A stretch of DNA of 64,000 nt, from NCBI GenBank assembly GCA_949126835.1, contig OX421506.1:26449801-26513800 (forward strand), written 5' to 3'. Shown piece by piece: positions 44,616 through 55,292 of the stretch. Both the position numbers and the translations under genes were made by a program. The notes under the pieces are model-generated. The model did not search any database, had not been told where the DNA came from, and was given only the letters and a program-made list of their open reading frames with translations. Position 1 is the first letter of the stretch; each line of letters starts with the position of its first letter. Origin of the DNA: Anisus vortex. Its lineage: Eukaryota > Mollusca > Gastropoda > Planorbidae.

Positions 44616-45640
44616 GTTATCATTACAAATGAAACTTTGTTTTTTTTTATTATTTTATTTTTCAATCTATATTATTTCATTCTTCGCCACCTTATTAAAT
44701 AAGTCTTAGTAACTCATTTATTATCTTCCTCTTTCATTGTCTTTGAAATTCTTGAACCTCCTCTAAATAGTTGACTTTCCGCCTACCCACTTTCATTGTC
44801 AAAAGTCTTAACTAAACATCTTCACACCCAATCCCCTGTCAGTTTTCTCTATAATTTCTCTTCATTCCTTTGTCACTTCTGTTCTCATTCAATCAATAGA
44901 CCCTACCACACAAAACAGACTAAACAATAAAAAAAAAAATCATACAAGTCCTAAGACCAATAACTCCTTTAAGCCAATAACCATCAACGGAATTATCTCC
45001 CCCGATTTATTTTTTTTAATATTATTATTATCATTGCGTGGTGCCAAGCGACCCAACAAGTGTTATTTCCCCCTTGCGTCCGCGTCCAATCTATTTCGTC
45101 TAATTAATCTATTGACCTCAAATCGACTTGTGGTATGCACTCTGCTTGATTAGAAGCAATCTACATTTTCTTAGCTTTAGCGGTAAAGGAAAGTGGGGGT
45201 GGGGGGGGGGAGGGGCGTTCATGTTCTTCTATGTTTGAGCTCGTTTTGCTCATACTATTAATGGAAGATTTTGTACAAGAGAGAGAGAGAGAGAGACTGT
45301 GTGTATATTTGTCATTTTATCATGTATACAAGTCTTACTAACAATGTTCTGTGTATGTAGTTCAAGACTCAAGGATCCTTAACGTGTATAGTGTAAAAGT
45401 GATGGCATATAGTGTAAGTCGAAGCTATTTTTTTTTGCGTACGTTTATTACTCTATCCTATGGTTTGTTATTTACATATAACACCATTTTTATATATTAT
45501 CATAACAATGATAACATTGTTATTACTTTACAACAATTCAGTGTGGGCCTAACTGTTTTACTTTATAAAAAAAAAATTTAAAAAATCATGCATTGTATCT
45601 TTTTGTATAGGCCTACTATATTATATATTCCATTAAAGTA
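44616..45640. other. Unassigned AT-rich DNA
   Basis: G run near 45195-45215, (GA)n at 45280-45295. No gene or known repeat. Confidence 0.5.
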
Positions 45641-45641
45641 C

Positions 45642-45836
45642 TCTTTCTTGCCTATTGGCAACCGGACATGAAATGGGTTGCCTGAACAAACCAGGAAAAC
45701 CATTAACTTAACATAATTTAATGCACTAATAAAAATGCAAACCCTATAAGCCTACTCGGACCACGGTTGAGCGTAGGCCGAAATAATTTTCTTTATAGAA
45801 GGAGCGTCTGTAATATATAAGATAAGATAAGTAGGC
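45642..45836 (+). mobile_element. LINE-tail family 1 copy
   Basis: GACATGAAATGGGTTGCCTG, ACCAGGAAAACCATTAACTT, TTTTCTTTATAGAAGGAGCG and a TATATAAGATAAGATAAG tail, in sense orientation. Confidence 0.8.
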
Positions 45837-46008
45837 CTTGTATAACTTTCCCCTTGTAGCTTTTTTCCGTAGAACTATTTCATTTGTATAATACAGTTTC
45901 CATTCTAATTTATTGCGTTCTTACTTACTGTGTAACTTGTGTTTTTGTTCCTTGTAACTTTCTAGCTTTCTATGTAACTTTAGTCCCTGCACTATTATAT
46001 ATATATAA

Positions 46009-46067
46009 CTAGTGGTTATTCCCGTCGAAATGACGGAGACACGAATGACTACAATTATATATATTGA
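46009..46067 (-). mobile_element. 59-bp Helitron consisting only of its two ends
   Basis: On the minus strand it starts TCAATATATATAATT (after A) and ends with the hairpin CCGTC-ATTTC-GACGG and CTAG before T. The loop-side base change relative to 6817-7227 keeps the stem paired. All internal sequence is missing. Confidence 0.7.
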
Positions 46068-46162
46068 TTGATATTTGCATGTGTGTGTGCGGGGGGGGGG
46101 GAGGTCCTTAAGGCTCTAAAGAAAAAGGTGTGACGTGATTAGTGTACTGAGGGTTTGAAATA

Positions 46163-46650
46163 CCGTTTATACTCGCGTATAAGTCGCACCGGTGGATAAG
46201 TCGCACCCCTAGTTGAAGATGATTTTTGTTATATGTTGTCATTGACCCGCGTATAAGTCGCACCCTGACTTTCAGGGGTTACACTGCCTTTTAACTTCTC
46301 CAAAGCGCAAACCTTTGAAACATAAAAGTTACTAAATATTCACCCTTATTTGGAAGCTTTTATTAAAAATGGTTTCAATAATCAAATAAAGGCAGCGCTT
46401 CATTTATTTTAAACAACCGATCAATACAGCCATTAGTCATATGAGAAAGTAAGGTAGCCGATCTGTTTCTTCATTTAAGTCCCTGTCCTTACTCGTTGCT
46501 ATCCCTATAGTCACACTATACTGGGCCGACCTAAAAAATCTTTTGAAGTGACGGCTTTCTAGACTTGTGTCGGGTGTATAAGTCGTAACCCTACTTTTTG
46601 TCGAAATTGTCGGTAAAAAAAAAGTGCGACTTATACGCGAGTATATACGG
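46163..46650. mobile_element. 488-bp MITE with GCGTATAAGTCGC terminal repeats
   Basis: Left end CCGTTTATACTCGCGTATAA and right end (inverted) CCGTATATACTCGCGTATAA match at 18 of 20 positions. TA flanks both sides. A further copy of GCGTATAAGTCGCACC lies inside near 46253. No transposase. Superfamily not assigned. Confidence 0.75.
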
Positions 46651-46699
46651 TAGGTCATTCCATGAGTAACGCCCGAATTTATCTGGTAAATCTCACATT

Positions 46700-46945
46700 C
46701 ACCAGAACATCAACTGCTTCAAACAAGAAGGTCTTATTTTATAAAGTGTTCGCAGAAAGGATGTCTCAAAGTAGGTCACGAGGGCGTAAGTAGGTCAAGG
46801 CAAAAAGAAAGTACAGTGTAAAAACAAAAAAAAGCAATACACGTGAGTTGCAGTATTTTGAGTAGTTCGGCCAGTTATAGTCAATAATATGAGTCGTTCT
46901 TAGGCAGGGAAGTAGGTCATGCTAAGATATGTAGGTCAAATCTAT
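46700..46945. repeat. Degenerate TAGGTCA-rich tract
   Basis: AGTAGGTCA/GTAGGTCAA words recur near 46772, 46792, 46911 and 46931; similar words continue after the MITEs (48036, 48217, 48241). Confidence 0.4.
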
Positions 46946-47017
46946 GTCCTTTCTTGTCGTTGTTTACTGTTGTGGTTTTGTCTATTCCCTGAATATTTTG
47001 TTCTCGTTGTTTTAGAC

Positions 47018-47197
47018 CAGCGATGGCGAACCTATGGCACGCAGAGCCATTTCTGTGGGCACGCGAGCATTTACCAAAAAATGGAACAGCCAAGTTATGC
47101 TATTTGGTTTTAATTGCTGTGTTGGCACATTGAAAGAAATAAGTTGGTCTTGTATTGTACTTTGGGCCCGCGGCCTTAAAAAGGTTCGCCATCACTT
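47018..47197. mobile_element. 180-bp hAT MITE
   Basis: Ends CAGCGATGGCGAACCT and (inverted) AAGTGATGGCGAACCTTT; 8-bp duplication TTTTAGAC at 47010-47017 and 47198-47205, with TA in the centre. The interior keeps GGCACGC and TGGCACATTGA, typical of this MITE style. Frames at 46919-47231 cross it and are not genes. Confidence 0.85.
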
Positions 47198-47226
47198 TTT
47201 TAGACCAATGAAACATCTATGTAGAT

Positions 47227-48013
47227 CATAGGTTCTCAACCTTTTTCGGCTCACCGCCCCCTTTTACAATTTTTTTCCGCTCACCGCCCCTCACCACCCT
47301 TGTAATTGAATCAAATATTGAATCTAAAAAAATCACATGGAGGTAATTTGCCCGTTTTATTTGAGCTAATATTTCTGTTTTTTTTTTTCTTTTATAAAAA
47401 TTAAATGGCTTATATTTATAACTTTGAAATGATCAAACTGTAAAATGTATTTGAAAATTATATAAATATTATATGACTAAATAAATTATATGTATATTTT
47501 CAAGCATTACAATAACTACCCAGTTTGGATGATTACTTATTATCTATACCGCTTTACTATGGAAGTATTAATCTAATATAATGTTAAAACACATTTAAGA
47601 CATCTCAGTTAAACTGAGATCAAAATATCATTAATATTAGCATATGTTAAGGCGACAGTGATAGGTCAGCATAGTTGATGGTCCGGTGAACCAACCACAG
47701 GACCAGCCGGCCGCACACTATATTTGCCCAATACAGGCCCCTACTTTATCGAAAAGTCATTGCGATTCTTATTTCTTATTAATATGTAGGCTTACTGTTG
47801 GGGATATCAGATATTTAGCAGCACTTGCGTTTACATCACATTTCATTCAAAAACTAATCGATTCAAATAGCTGATGTGTTAAAATACATCAGGTACGTTT
47901 GTACCGCCCACTTGCCCCTCACTGCCCCCCAATCGCCCCCGGGGATGTCAGCGCCCCCCTAAAGCTTCTCACCGCCCCCCGGGGGGCGATATCGCCCCCG
48001 TTGAGAACCTATG
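47227..48013. mobile_element. 787-bp hAT MITE (CATAGGTTCTCAAC ends)
   Basis: Perfect 14-bp inverted ends CATAGGTTCTCAAC...GTTGAGAACCTATG; exact 8-bp duplication ATGTAGAT at 47219-47226 and 48014-48021. Both ends carry CACCGCCCCC words. The middle (47380-47640) is related on the opposite strand to 16440-16740. Confidence 0.9.
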
Positions 48014-48021
48014 ATGTAGAT

Positions 48022-48960
48022 GAAGTCCATAGAAAAGTAAGTCATACATAATTTTGTAACATAATTATGTATTTTTTTTTACTTAAGAACTTATCTTTTC
48101 TAATAACCTTTTTAATGCTTGGTTCTTTCGCTCTTTTAAAAAGGCATGAATGAATATTCTTTCTTTATAAGCTTCGTTAAAAGGCTAATTTAAACCCCAC
48201 TGTGCTAACTTGAATTAGGTCACACACGCCAAAGGCTATGTAGGTCAGTTTGAAACAAAGGCATACCGATTTGAACCTCCCGAAATGGCAGTGTTAGGTT
48301 CTGCAAGTGAGAGAGGGGAATTCCTTGCATCTGAAAATCCTTTAATGTTTTCTTCTGCGAAAAAAAAAAGAGTATGGATGCTTATGTGAATCTCTCCATC
48401 TCTCTCCCTCCATCTCTCTCTCTCTCTAACTAGCTTGTTACTTTCTCGCTCTTTCTCTCTCAGCTTTGCCTACCTTGTTTTCACCTTTAGGGATGAGGGG
48501 CGAGGGAGGAGAGGATTTACCTTAAGACCAAGGTTCCCTTTCATTTATTACGACCCTTCTCTACAATAAGTCGCCCAGAAAGCCTCAATGCCTGATTAGC
48601 ATATTATGCTAATTAGGTCATTTAATAGTCTGACCCAGATAGGGGTGGGGGAGAGGGGGGAAGCCCATGGTTCCCCTCCCCATTGTACAGAAACAATTCC
48701 TTGTTGTTTATGTTGTTGTTTGTGTGTCTGTGTCTGTGATGTTCAGGGTGGGGGAGGAAGGGTGGGGGGGGGGGGGTAAAACTGGGGCGTATCTTATTTA
48801 AGCTTCCACCTCCACCCCCCCCCCACCCACGCACTCTTCCGGCTTTACTTCTTGATTTGGGTGTTGTAGGGGGGGGGCGCTTTTTTTTATGCTTCTTCTG
48901 TGTGCATTGGAATATATATGTAGGGCCTATCTGAGTTGGACTAGGGATGTACGGGGTGGG
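48022..48960. other. Unassigned, low-complexity toward the right
   Basis: CT-rich at 48395-48470, G-rich at 48638-48660 and 48748-48776, C-rich at 48810-48825. The 143-codon minus-strand frame (48622-49053) is Pro-rich low complexity from poly-G/C and is not accepted. Confidence 0.5.
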
Positions 48961-49029
48961 GAGGAGACTTAGGCAAACGTTGGACAATGGCGTTGCTTGA
49001 AGCGGCGCCCACATAAATATCACCCTCCT

Positions 49030-49058
49030 ACACACACACACACACACACACACACAAA
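49030..49058. repeat. (CA)n microsatellite
   Basis: About 26 bp of CA. Confidence 0.9.
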
Positions 49059-49249
49059 TACTCCATATCCAACGCCAGCAGAATCCTTTCGTTTTTTAGG
49101 CACCTTGAAGTATGGTAGATGTGTGAGTGTGTGTGTAAGTACGTATGGGTATGTGTATGTGTTTGTCTGTGTGGTTTTCAGTGTGTTTTCGAGTTTGCTA
49201 TACATGATTTTTTTAAAAGTAGTATCTCTCTCTCTGTATATATATATAT

Positions 49250-49504
49250 ATAGCAAAGTCTTCCTTATGCACACGGGTGACCTGGGTTCGCCTCTCCATT
49301 GATAACTTTTTCCCCCTTAATTTTCGGAAGAAAAGAAATGCTTTGAAAATATTTTCATGATTACAACTTTTTAGTTACGCCTATGTTATCTAAATTAATA
49401 ATAATTACACCCAAATCAATTTTGTATAACTTAATATGTTATCTATACGCCAATTGTTCTTCAATGTAAGCTTAATTTTAACCTCAGGCAATGCCGGGCA
49501 ATTC
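49250..49504 (+). mobile_element. Possible second tRNA-derived SINE ending GGGCAATTCAGCTAG
   Basis: TAGCAAAGTCTTCCTTATGC followed by CACGGGTGACCTGGGTTCGC resembles a degenerate A box and B box. The right end CAATGCCGGGCAATTCAGCTAG before T could also be a Helitron end. The two readings are not resolved. Confidence 0.35.
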
Positions 49505-49539
49505 AGCTAGTATAAATGTATTTTTATAGGTGTCTGTCT

Positions 49540-49549
49540 GTGAGTGTGT

Positions 49550-49589
<40 letters not shown>

Positions 49590-49880
49590 AAAAGAGTTTG
49601 GATTTACACATGTTTATGTACCCTCTGTGCACCTGCCTAATGTCCGTTCCGACTTGGATCGTAACCTTTCTAATCCCCCCTCCCCCGCTACCACCTCTCC
49701 CATAGCGCCCCCCCCCCCCTCGCTCCATGTATCAAATTCTCGATCTGGATCTCTCTCTCTCTCTCTCTCAATCACCTGTATCCTCGCATAGTTAAAGTAT
49801 TTTGTTATCAGGTGTCAAGTTTAAAACACACTCACACACACACTCACACACACACACTCACACACACCTACACATGCACT
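49540..49880. repeat. Microsatellites (GA)n, poly-C, (CT)n, (CA)n
   Basis: (GA)n about 49553-49585, C run near 49707-49719, (CT)n at 49751-49769, CACA/CTCA-rich at 49828-49870. Confidence 0.85.
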
Positions 49881-50216
49881 GTTACCAAGGAGAACTCTGA
49901 CACGTGAATGCTAACTTCCACTAATCAATGTTAACATTCACCGTTCCGTAAAACAAAATGTTAACTTTTTCAAATTAAAGCTTTTTATTACATTTTAAAT
50001 TCTACTGATTGGCACGGACTTTGACCTGCTTGTAATTAATTTTGACTTCTGCCATTCATTTGGACTAGCTGGACGGTATTACTACTTCCTAAATTAGCTT
50101 AGCTAATAGCCTACTTTATACTTTATACCAACTAGCAGGCGTTAACCTTGAATTGGTTACACTGAGTATATCTAGCTAGTATTAAACCTTAACAGGTTGT
50201 ATACTGTAGCCAATAC
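49881..50216. other. Unassigned AT-rich DNA
   Basis: Nothing recognisable. Confidence 0.5.
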
Positions 50217-50479
50217 ATCTAGACCAGTGGTTCCCAACCTTTTTAATGCCGCGACCCCTTTTAAACAGCTTTTCACGTTATTACGACCCCCCAACCATCG
50301 CTACCTTATAACTGTTATAATATGTATGTGACTATCTCATATACATGATGTATTTTCAGTGTTACAAATTGACCATAATTAAAGCACAGTGATTAATCAC
50401 AAAAATCCATTTGAAATTATATATTGTAAAATATTTACCGGTATTTCTAATTACCATAGAACTTTAGTGCTTAGATTGA

Positions 50480-51560
50480 GATTCCGTCTTTCTCATCGGC
50501 TTATACAAGGAAGATCATCTTTCACAACAAGTCTACTTCTGTATTTAGATTTTAAAATCAACAAACTGGTAAGCCCTTTCACAAACATAAGTTTTTGGAG
50601 ATGTAAGAAGAAGACTCAACACAGTCTCAGACAGAATAGTACATGACTGCAAACACATGATCCTGAATTTCGTAATTGGCATTGTAAAGAAATTAATTGT
50701 AAATAAATTAAATGAACTTCTCTTGTGTTGTCTCAGGAACATCTTCAAATGTGACTGTGTATGACCTTCTTTCAAGTGCAAATGAAATGTCAGATAAATT
50801 TGAAAAGTACGACGAAATTTCGTCTGCCAGCATGTGCAAGTGTTTTTTCACAAAAATCATTACTGTAAAAATCATTATCGTTATCCTTTTATCTGGTTCA
50901 ATGTTATGTTCCTCAAAGAAAGCAGATACGTTAAGTTATATGTACATTTTCTTTACATCCAATTTAATATGCCAAAGCTAAAGTTTTATTTGAAATGATC
51001 CGATCTTTTCAGATAAATTAAGTTTTTTTTTTTACAAAAATTAACTGGACCTTGACAAATTTTACTCATTAAAGATTTCAAAGATATCAACAAAGTAAGT
51101 TATTTTCTGCAGTTCACTTTTATCGCCATAAAGTGCTTTGAACTGCGGTCTTGCTTTCAATAAGAAATGACCATTATTATTATTTTAAAATTAGAGTTCT
51201 GGGTTCTGGTACTATGAAATTTCGTCTGCAAGCATGTGCAAGTGTTCTTTCACAAAAATCATTATCGTAAAAATCATTATCGTAATCCTTTTATCTGATT
51301 TAATGTCATGTTCCTCAAAGAAAGCAGATAAGTTAAGCAACGTGTACATTTTATTTACATCTACATCCAATATTTTATTACAAAGATAAAGTTTTATTTG
51401 GAATGATCCGATTTTTTCAGAAAAATTAAGGTTTGTTACAAAAATTAACTTATCCTTAGAGTGAAAAATTTTATTCATTAAAGATTTCAAAGATGTCAAC
51501 AAAGTAAGTTATTTTCTGCAGTTCACTTTTATCGCCAAAGTGTTTTGAAATGCGGTCTTG
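50480..51560 (-). pseudogene. hAT transposase pseudogene, C-terminal half, with tandem duplication
   Basis: The minus-strand 96-codon frame at 51212-51502 contains FSEKIGSFQIKLYLCNK and HLHMLADEIS. A second, frameshifted version of the same segment occupies 50810-51110, followed toward the left by SLALERRSYTV-like and VPETTQE-like residues. Then LSETVLSLLLTSPKTYVCE-like residues lie at about 50560-50670. The LLPFP-TYLCE block is the conserved dimerisation region at the end of hAT transposases of the ZBED5/FAM200 type. The repeated segment, stops and frameshifts show that no active enzyme remains. Confidence 0.8.
50810..51560. repeat. Tandem duplication of about 400 bp inside the hAT
   Basis: The segment starting GAAATTTCGTCTGCCAGCAT (50815) recurs from GAAATTTCGTCTGCAAGCAT (51219), and both run through TTCAAAGATATCAACAAAGT / TTCAAAGATGTCAACAAAGT. 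The copies are diverged by substitutions and small indels. Confidence 0.85.
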
Positions 51561-52375
51561 ATTTCTGATTTTAAATTTAAAGAGTTCTGAGTTATCACGA
51601 ACCTTATAACAAGTTTTTGCATTTTTCCTCTCGACAACCAACTGACTTCAGTGTGAAATAGTAATTCGGCGCATCCGACTGTTTTCGCAACAGTTTAAGT
51701 AGGTATGTGATGTGTTGGTGCGTTGATGTCATCACGCCGGGTACTCGTATGTGAATGTATCTGCATGCACAGAAATAGTCTATAATTATATTTCTATTCT
51801 GTGCCTGCATGTGGGTGGGCCCGCCTGTAGACTGATAAAATATGTATTTTTCGGTGGTCTTAGGTGACCCCCATGAAATGGTTCTTTGACCCATCAAGAT
51901 TTAACATATAATGTTGGCATATTATTAAAACCATATTCTTGTATTTTCTAAAAAAAAATCTAATTTGAGCGAACTTGATATAAAAAATAATAATAATTAA
52001 CAAATGCTTAGCCTACTAAATCTAATCAAGGGAGATAATAGTACTTTTTTAAAGTCTCTGGGGCAATGATTTTATCAAACAAATTTTTACTACACAATTT
52101 GCATTTGAGAATAATAAAATATTGTATATGCGTATACCAGTACCGGTACTCAAATTGATAAAAATACGTAAAGCGAACAATCAATTAATTAATATTTTTA
52201 CATTATAAATGTAGTTTTTAAAACACCTTTTTAACTACTAGCTTGTTTTCATTACTGTGCATTAACTTCAGTTAATTGTATATTGTTTTATTTTCTAATG
52301 TTCTAGTGATTAAATTTTTTGAAAAGCTTTATCTTAAGGCTTGAAGAATAAAAAGAAAGAAGGAATAGTCTAGAC

Positions 52376-52576
52376 CTGATATCGGCAAGCATGCCATACG
52401 TAGTACGCAAAACGATGTTCAATGGCACGCCGAAGACTCCCTAAAAAAACAATTCAAGTGTATCTCCTATAAGAATAGAGTGCTAAAGCAGATCGACTTG
52501 TAGGCTATTGGTACGCTGAATGAATTAGAAATCCCACTTTGGCACACTATTATCAAAAGGTAGTAGCTATTCCCTG
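52376..52576. mobile_element. 201-bp hAT MITE nested in a hAT
   Basis: Reverse-oriented member of the GGTCGGCAACC family (TGGCACACTATTATCAAAAG near the right end, AATGGCACGCCGAAG near the left). An exact 8-bp duplication GTCTAGAC lies at 52368-52375 and 52577-52584. Confidence 0.85.
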
Positions 52577-52815
52577 GTCTAGACTAAATAGTGTAGGTGC
52601 CATGAAACGTCCCTGTTTGACCCTGCTACACACTGGGGAGGGTTGTGAGGTGGCGCCATCGAAGAGTACTGTGCTGTACATGGGGAAAGCCTCAATAAGA
52701 CCATCCAAAATTAGTGTTTTCCTATGGTCCTTGGCGACCCCCATGAAACGGTCGTTCGCCACCCCCCCCCCCCTAAGGGGTCGCGACCTACAGGTTGGGA
52801 ACCGCTGATCTAGAC

Positions 52816-53200
52816 CAACTCTTTGTTAATGTCCATTATGTTTAATTGCATAATTCGATATATCCGGAATTTACTATTGGGTCTAAATTTAATGGACTTT
52901 GATATTCACTATTTGTTATGTAAATGGTAATGTTATGTTTTTTTTTGTTGTTTTTTTTGTATAGTTATGTTTTTTCGTATCGTTTTACTTGGTATGTTTA
53001 TATTCATCGTTAATGTTATGTATTATTTGTATGGATATGCCCAACGGTATTAGCTATGTTAATTGATATGTGCAATGTTGTAGGCCCTCTCCGTATAAAC
53101 ACCTTTTTTTTTAAAACACAACCAGGTTTAATTCAAAGGGCACTGAAATTTAATTGATAAATACTGCTCTTATCAATGGTATAATTATTTTGTTACATTT
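52816..53200. other. Degenerate GTTATGTT-rich DNA
   Basis: TTATGTT/TAATGTTATG words recur from 52910 to 53060 without a clear unit. No gene. Confidence 0.4.
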
Positions 53201-53387
53201 GTTGTTGTAGTTGCGTTGAAGTAGATTGGTATGTTGTTAAAACAGATTTCCGCGAAAGCCTTGAACGTGAACAGTAAAAAAAAAAGAACAAAAACTAAAT
53301 ACCGAAACATACATTCACACAATTTTTTTTTTTCTAATATAGTTTGTTATTTTTTTAATTCTCTTTTTACAAAACACACAGCTTGCA

Positions 53388-53416
53388 TTATGCTTGTTGG
53401 CAGCGCTATACAAATG

Positions 53417-53448
<32 letters not shown>
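53388..53448 (+). mobile_element. LINE-tail family 2, last 60 bp with (ATT)n tail
   Basis: CATTATGCTTGTTGGCAGCG, CTATACAAATGTC then (ATT)10 or so, matching the 3' ends at 42690 and 19978. Confidence 0.75.
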
Positions 53449-53492
53449 GTAATCATTCGCTTTTCCGTCATTTTGACGGGCATAACTCCTAG
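53449..53492 (+). mobile_element. Helitron 3' end fragment
   Basis: GTAATCATTCGCTTTTCCGT, hairpin CCGTCA-TTT-TGACGG and CTAG at 53489-53492 before T; the rest is missing. Same family as 6817-7227. Confidence 0.7.
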
Positions 53493-53592
53493 TTTTTGTT
53501 GTATTGGTTGTTGTTGCTGCAGTTCCGTTGAAGTAGTTTGGTATGTAGTTTTTTTTTAACCAATCTCTTTCCGAGAAAATCTTGAAGTCAGC

Positions 53593-54100
53593 TGTTGTTG
53601 TTATTATGCCGCCTATCAAATAGCCACTGACTGGAACACGAAGGTCAAACATGTGAGAATAGAGCACAAGTGATCCATTGTTACGTAGCACAACGTGTAC
53701 ACATGTATCCGTTGTGCACCTCGTTGAAAGACATTAAACTCTCTCCCCGTCACTCTCTTTCTCTCTCTCTTTCTCTCTTTCTCTCTCAGCCTCGTCGGCT
53801 TATCGTCATAGAGTGGAGGCCAGCCCATGGGGGAAGAGTGCGTAATAAGCTGCATGAGGAAAAGGGGGAGGTTTGTTGGGAGGAGGCAGGAATTAATTGT
53901 AAAAAGAGTAAGCAAAGAACACACTCGAAGACATGCAATTAATTCTCTGCTTGGAAGGAAATGTTTTCAAACAAGTAAACTCTATAGGTGTGCAACAGGT
54001 GGCCCGTGGCCCGCGGGCCACAATACGGCCTAGCCTTTTCTTGTGCTCCTTTCCCTTCTGAAAAATGCTATTAGTTTCTTCTTTTATTTTCTTTTAATTA
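53593..54100. other. Unassigned; CT-rich at 53750-53790
   Basis: GGTGGCCCGTGGCCCGCGGG near 53999 resembles the end of another hAT family, but no partner end was found. Frames here are CT-repeat driven. Confidence 0.4.
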
Positions 54101-54104
54101 GTGA

Positions 54105-54237
54105 AGTAAAGATGTCTGTACATTGTGCTGGCCACACATCCCCTAGTAAGCCGTGGCCACAGAAAAGGGTGAACACCGCTTCATCGGCCTTATGGATCAG
54201 TTTAGTCAGAAGGATATTTTACTTTTACTATACTTTT
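54105..54237 (+). mobile_element. tRNA-derived SINE, 3' half only
   Basis: GTGCTGGCCACACATCCCCT, GCCGTGGCCACAGAAAAGGG and TTATGGATCAGTTTAGTCAG follow SINE order; head missing. Confidence 0.75.
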
Positions 54238-54289
54238 TTGTATTATTTCCCATTGAAAAAATAATAGACTCTACAAAAAAAGTTTGAGA

Positions 54290-54440
54290 CTTTGGTGGGG
54301 CTGAAAATATGATAAGTTGACCGATTGTCGGCAAGTAAAATATGTGCCTAGTTTAAGCTCGATAGGATGACGGTGAAATGGATCAACGAGGCTTCCCAAT
54401 GATATCGCCACAAAGATACAAAAGGGGGCATGTTATGTTC
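54290..54440. repeat. Dispersed repeat, pair with 57740-57960
   Basis: GTGCCTAGTTTAAGCTCGAT, GATGACGGTGAAATGG and CGAGGCTTCCCAATG line up with GTGCCGAATTTCAGTAAGAT, GATGACTAAAAGTGGG and TGAGGCTTCC at 57870-57925. Family unknown. Confidence 0.5.
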
Positions 54441-54880
54441 TTAAATCGCATGTTGAGAATGTGTGGCTTGTATTGTATCTAATTCAAAAAAATGTTGCAC
54501 AGAAAAAGCTCTATGCCCCAAGCTATAACTACTACTGGTGCTGGTCAACAGGTTGAATTAACACTTATTCCGGAAAACTACAAATCAGAACCAGTGAAGT
54601 GTGCCTTTTGCGGTACAGCTCCAGAAAAAGGATAGCATAGTAAAGTTCTATTTAATATCCGCCACCCCCGGCCCGCCCCTGTACCCTTTCGCCCATTGGG
54701 GGGGGGGGGGGCATTTTAAACATTTTAATTATTATTTTATATTATGACTTCACTGGCTGAGAGGTAATACCAACAGATCAATACGCCATGGAAACACGGA
54801 GAGAAACTACGAAGATCGCGCGTAGACTAAATCTAGTTCATCAAAAGTTGCCTAAGGAAGATTATGTGCTAAAATTACTC
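54441..54880. other. Unassigned DNA
   Basis: Poly-G at 54699-54711. No gene. Confidence 0.5.
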
Positions 54881-54894
54881 CGATCACACCGAAA

Positions 54895-55018
54895 ACGAAG
54901 ACGTCATCTAATGTCCAAAGGTCTAGGATTCCGAAAATGATCAAAGGCCTAGAATTCTACAAATGGCCAAAGGTCCAGAATTCTGAAAATTCATAAGGAT
55001 CCAGAATTCCGAAAATGG
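54895..55018. repeat. 25-30-bp tandem repeat, about 5 units
   Basis: TCCAAAGGTCTAGGATTCCG-like units follow one another (GGCCTAGAATTCTACAAATG, GGTCCAGAATTCTGAAAATT, GATCCAGAATTCCGAAAATG). Confidence 0.8.
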
Positions 55019-55024
55019 CAGGCC

Positions 55025-55292
55025 TGAAAATAAGGAAAAGAGTCGAGATTGACAGGTCATGTACTGAGGATGCCAGAGAACAGACACGCCCAAGATAGCT
55101 TTCAGTTGGAAACCCCAAGAATTGGTGAAAAAGAAAAGAAAACACCATAATCATCTGGAGAGCGATCTGCTAGAGAGACTTGTAGTCCATTGGTGTAGAC
55201 TGGGATGATGCTGAGAGGGCTGCATCAGACAGAGAACTCTGTACTATGTTGGCTGCCCAATGCGACCTATTGCACGTAATGGACTGAGTAAC
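55025..55292 (+). pseudogene. Non-LTR retrotransposon RT C-terminal remnant
   Basis: Across several plus-strand frames it keeps a GHVLRMPENRHAQ-like motif near 55055, a KRK-rich middle and AERAASDRELCTMLAAQCDLL at about 55210-55270. This fits the C-terminus of R1/RTE-type reverse transcriptases (GHV-RM..., A-DR--W---...C). Frameshifts and stops make it a pseudogene. Confidence 0.65.

Larger units (their letters stand above)
50225..52807 (-). mobile_element. hAT (Buster-like) DNA transposon, 2583 bp, with decayed transposase
   Basis: Inverted ends CAGTGGTTCCCAACC and (inverted) CAGCGGTTCCCAACC; exact 8-bp duplication ATCTAGAC at 50217-50224 and 52808-52815. The minus strand encodes a broken transposase, part of which is duplicated in tandem. 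A 201-bp MITE is nested at 52376-52576. GTGACCCCCATGAAATGGTT near 51864 and GCGACCCCCATGAAACGGTC near 52734 show a further internal duplication of the end region. Confidence 0.9.
53203..53590. repeat. Duplicated segment around a LINE tail and Helitron end
   Basis: GTTGAAGTAGATTGGTATGT with TTTCCGCGAAAGCCTTGAA (53215-53265) and GTTGAAGTAGTTTGGTATGT with TTTCCGAGAAAATCTTGAA (53528-53588) are diverged copies. Between them are LINE-tail family 2 with (ATT)n (53388-53448) and a Helitron 3' end. Confidence 0.6.

Noticed and set aside
48622..49053. 143-codon Pro-rich frame
   Set aside because: Produced by poly-G/poly-C tracts; no conserved motif.
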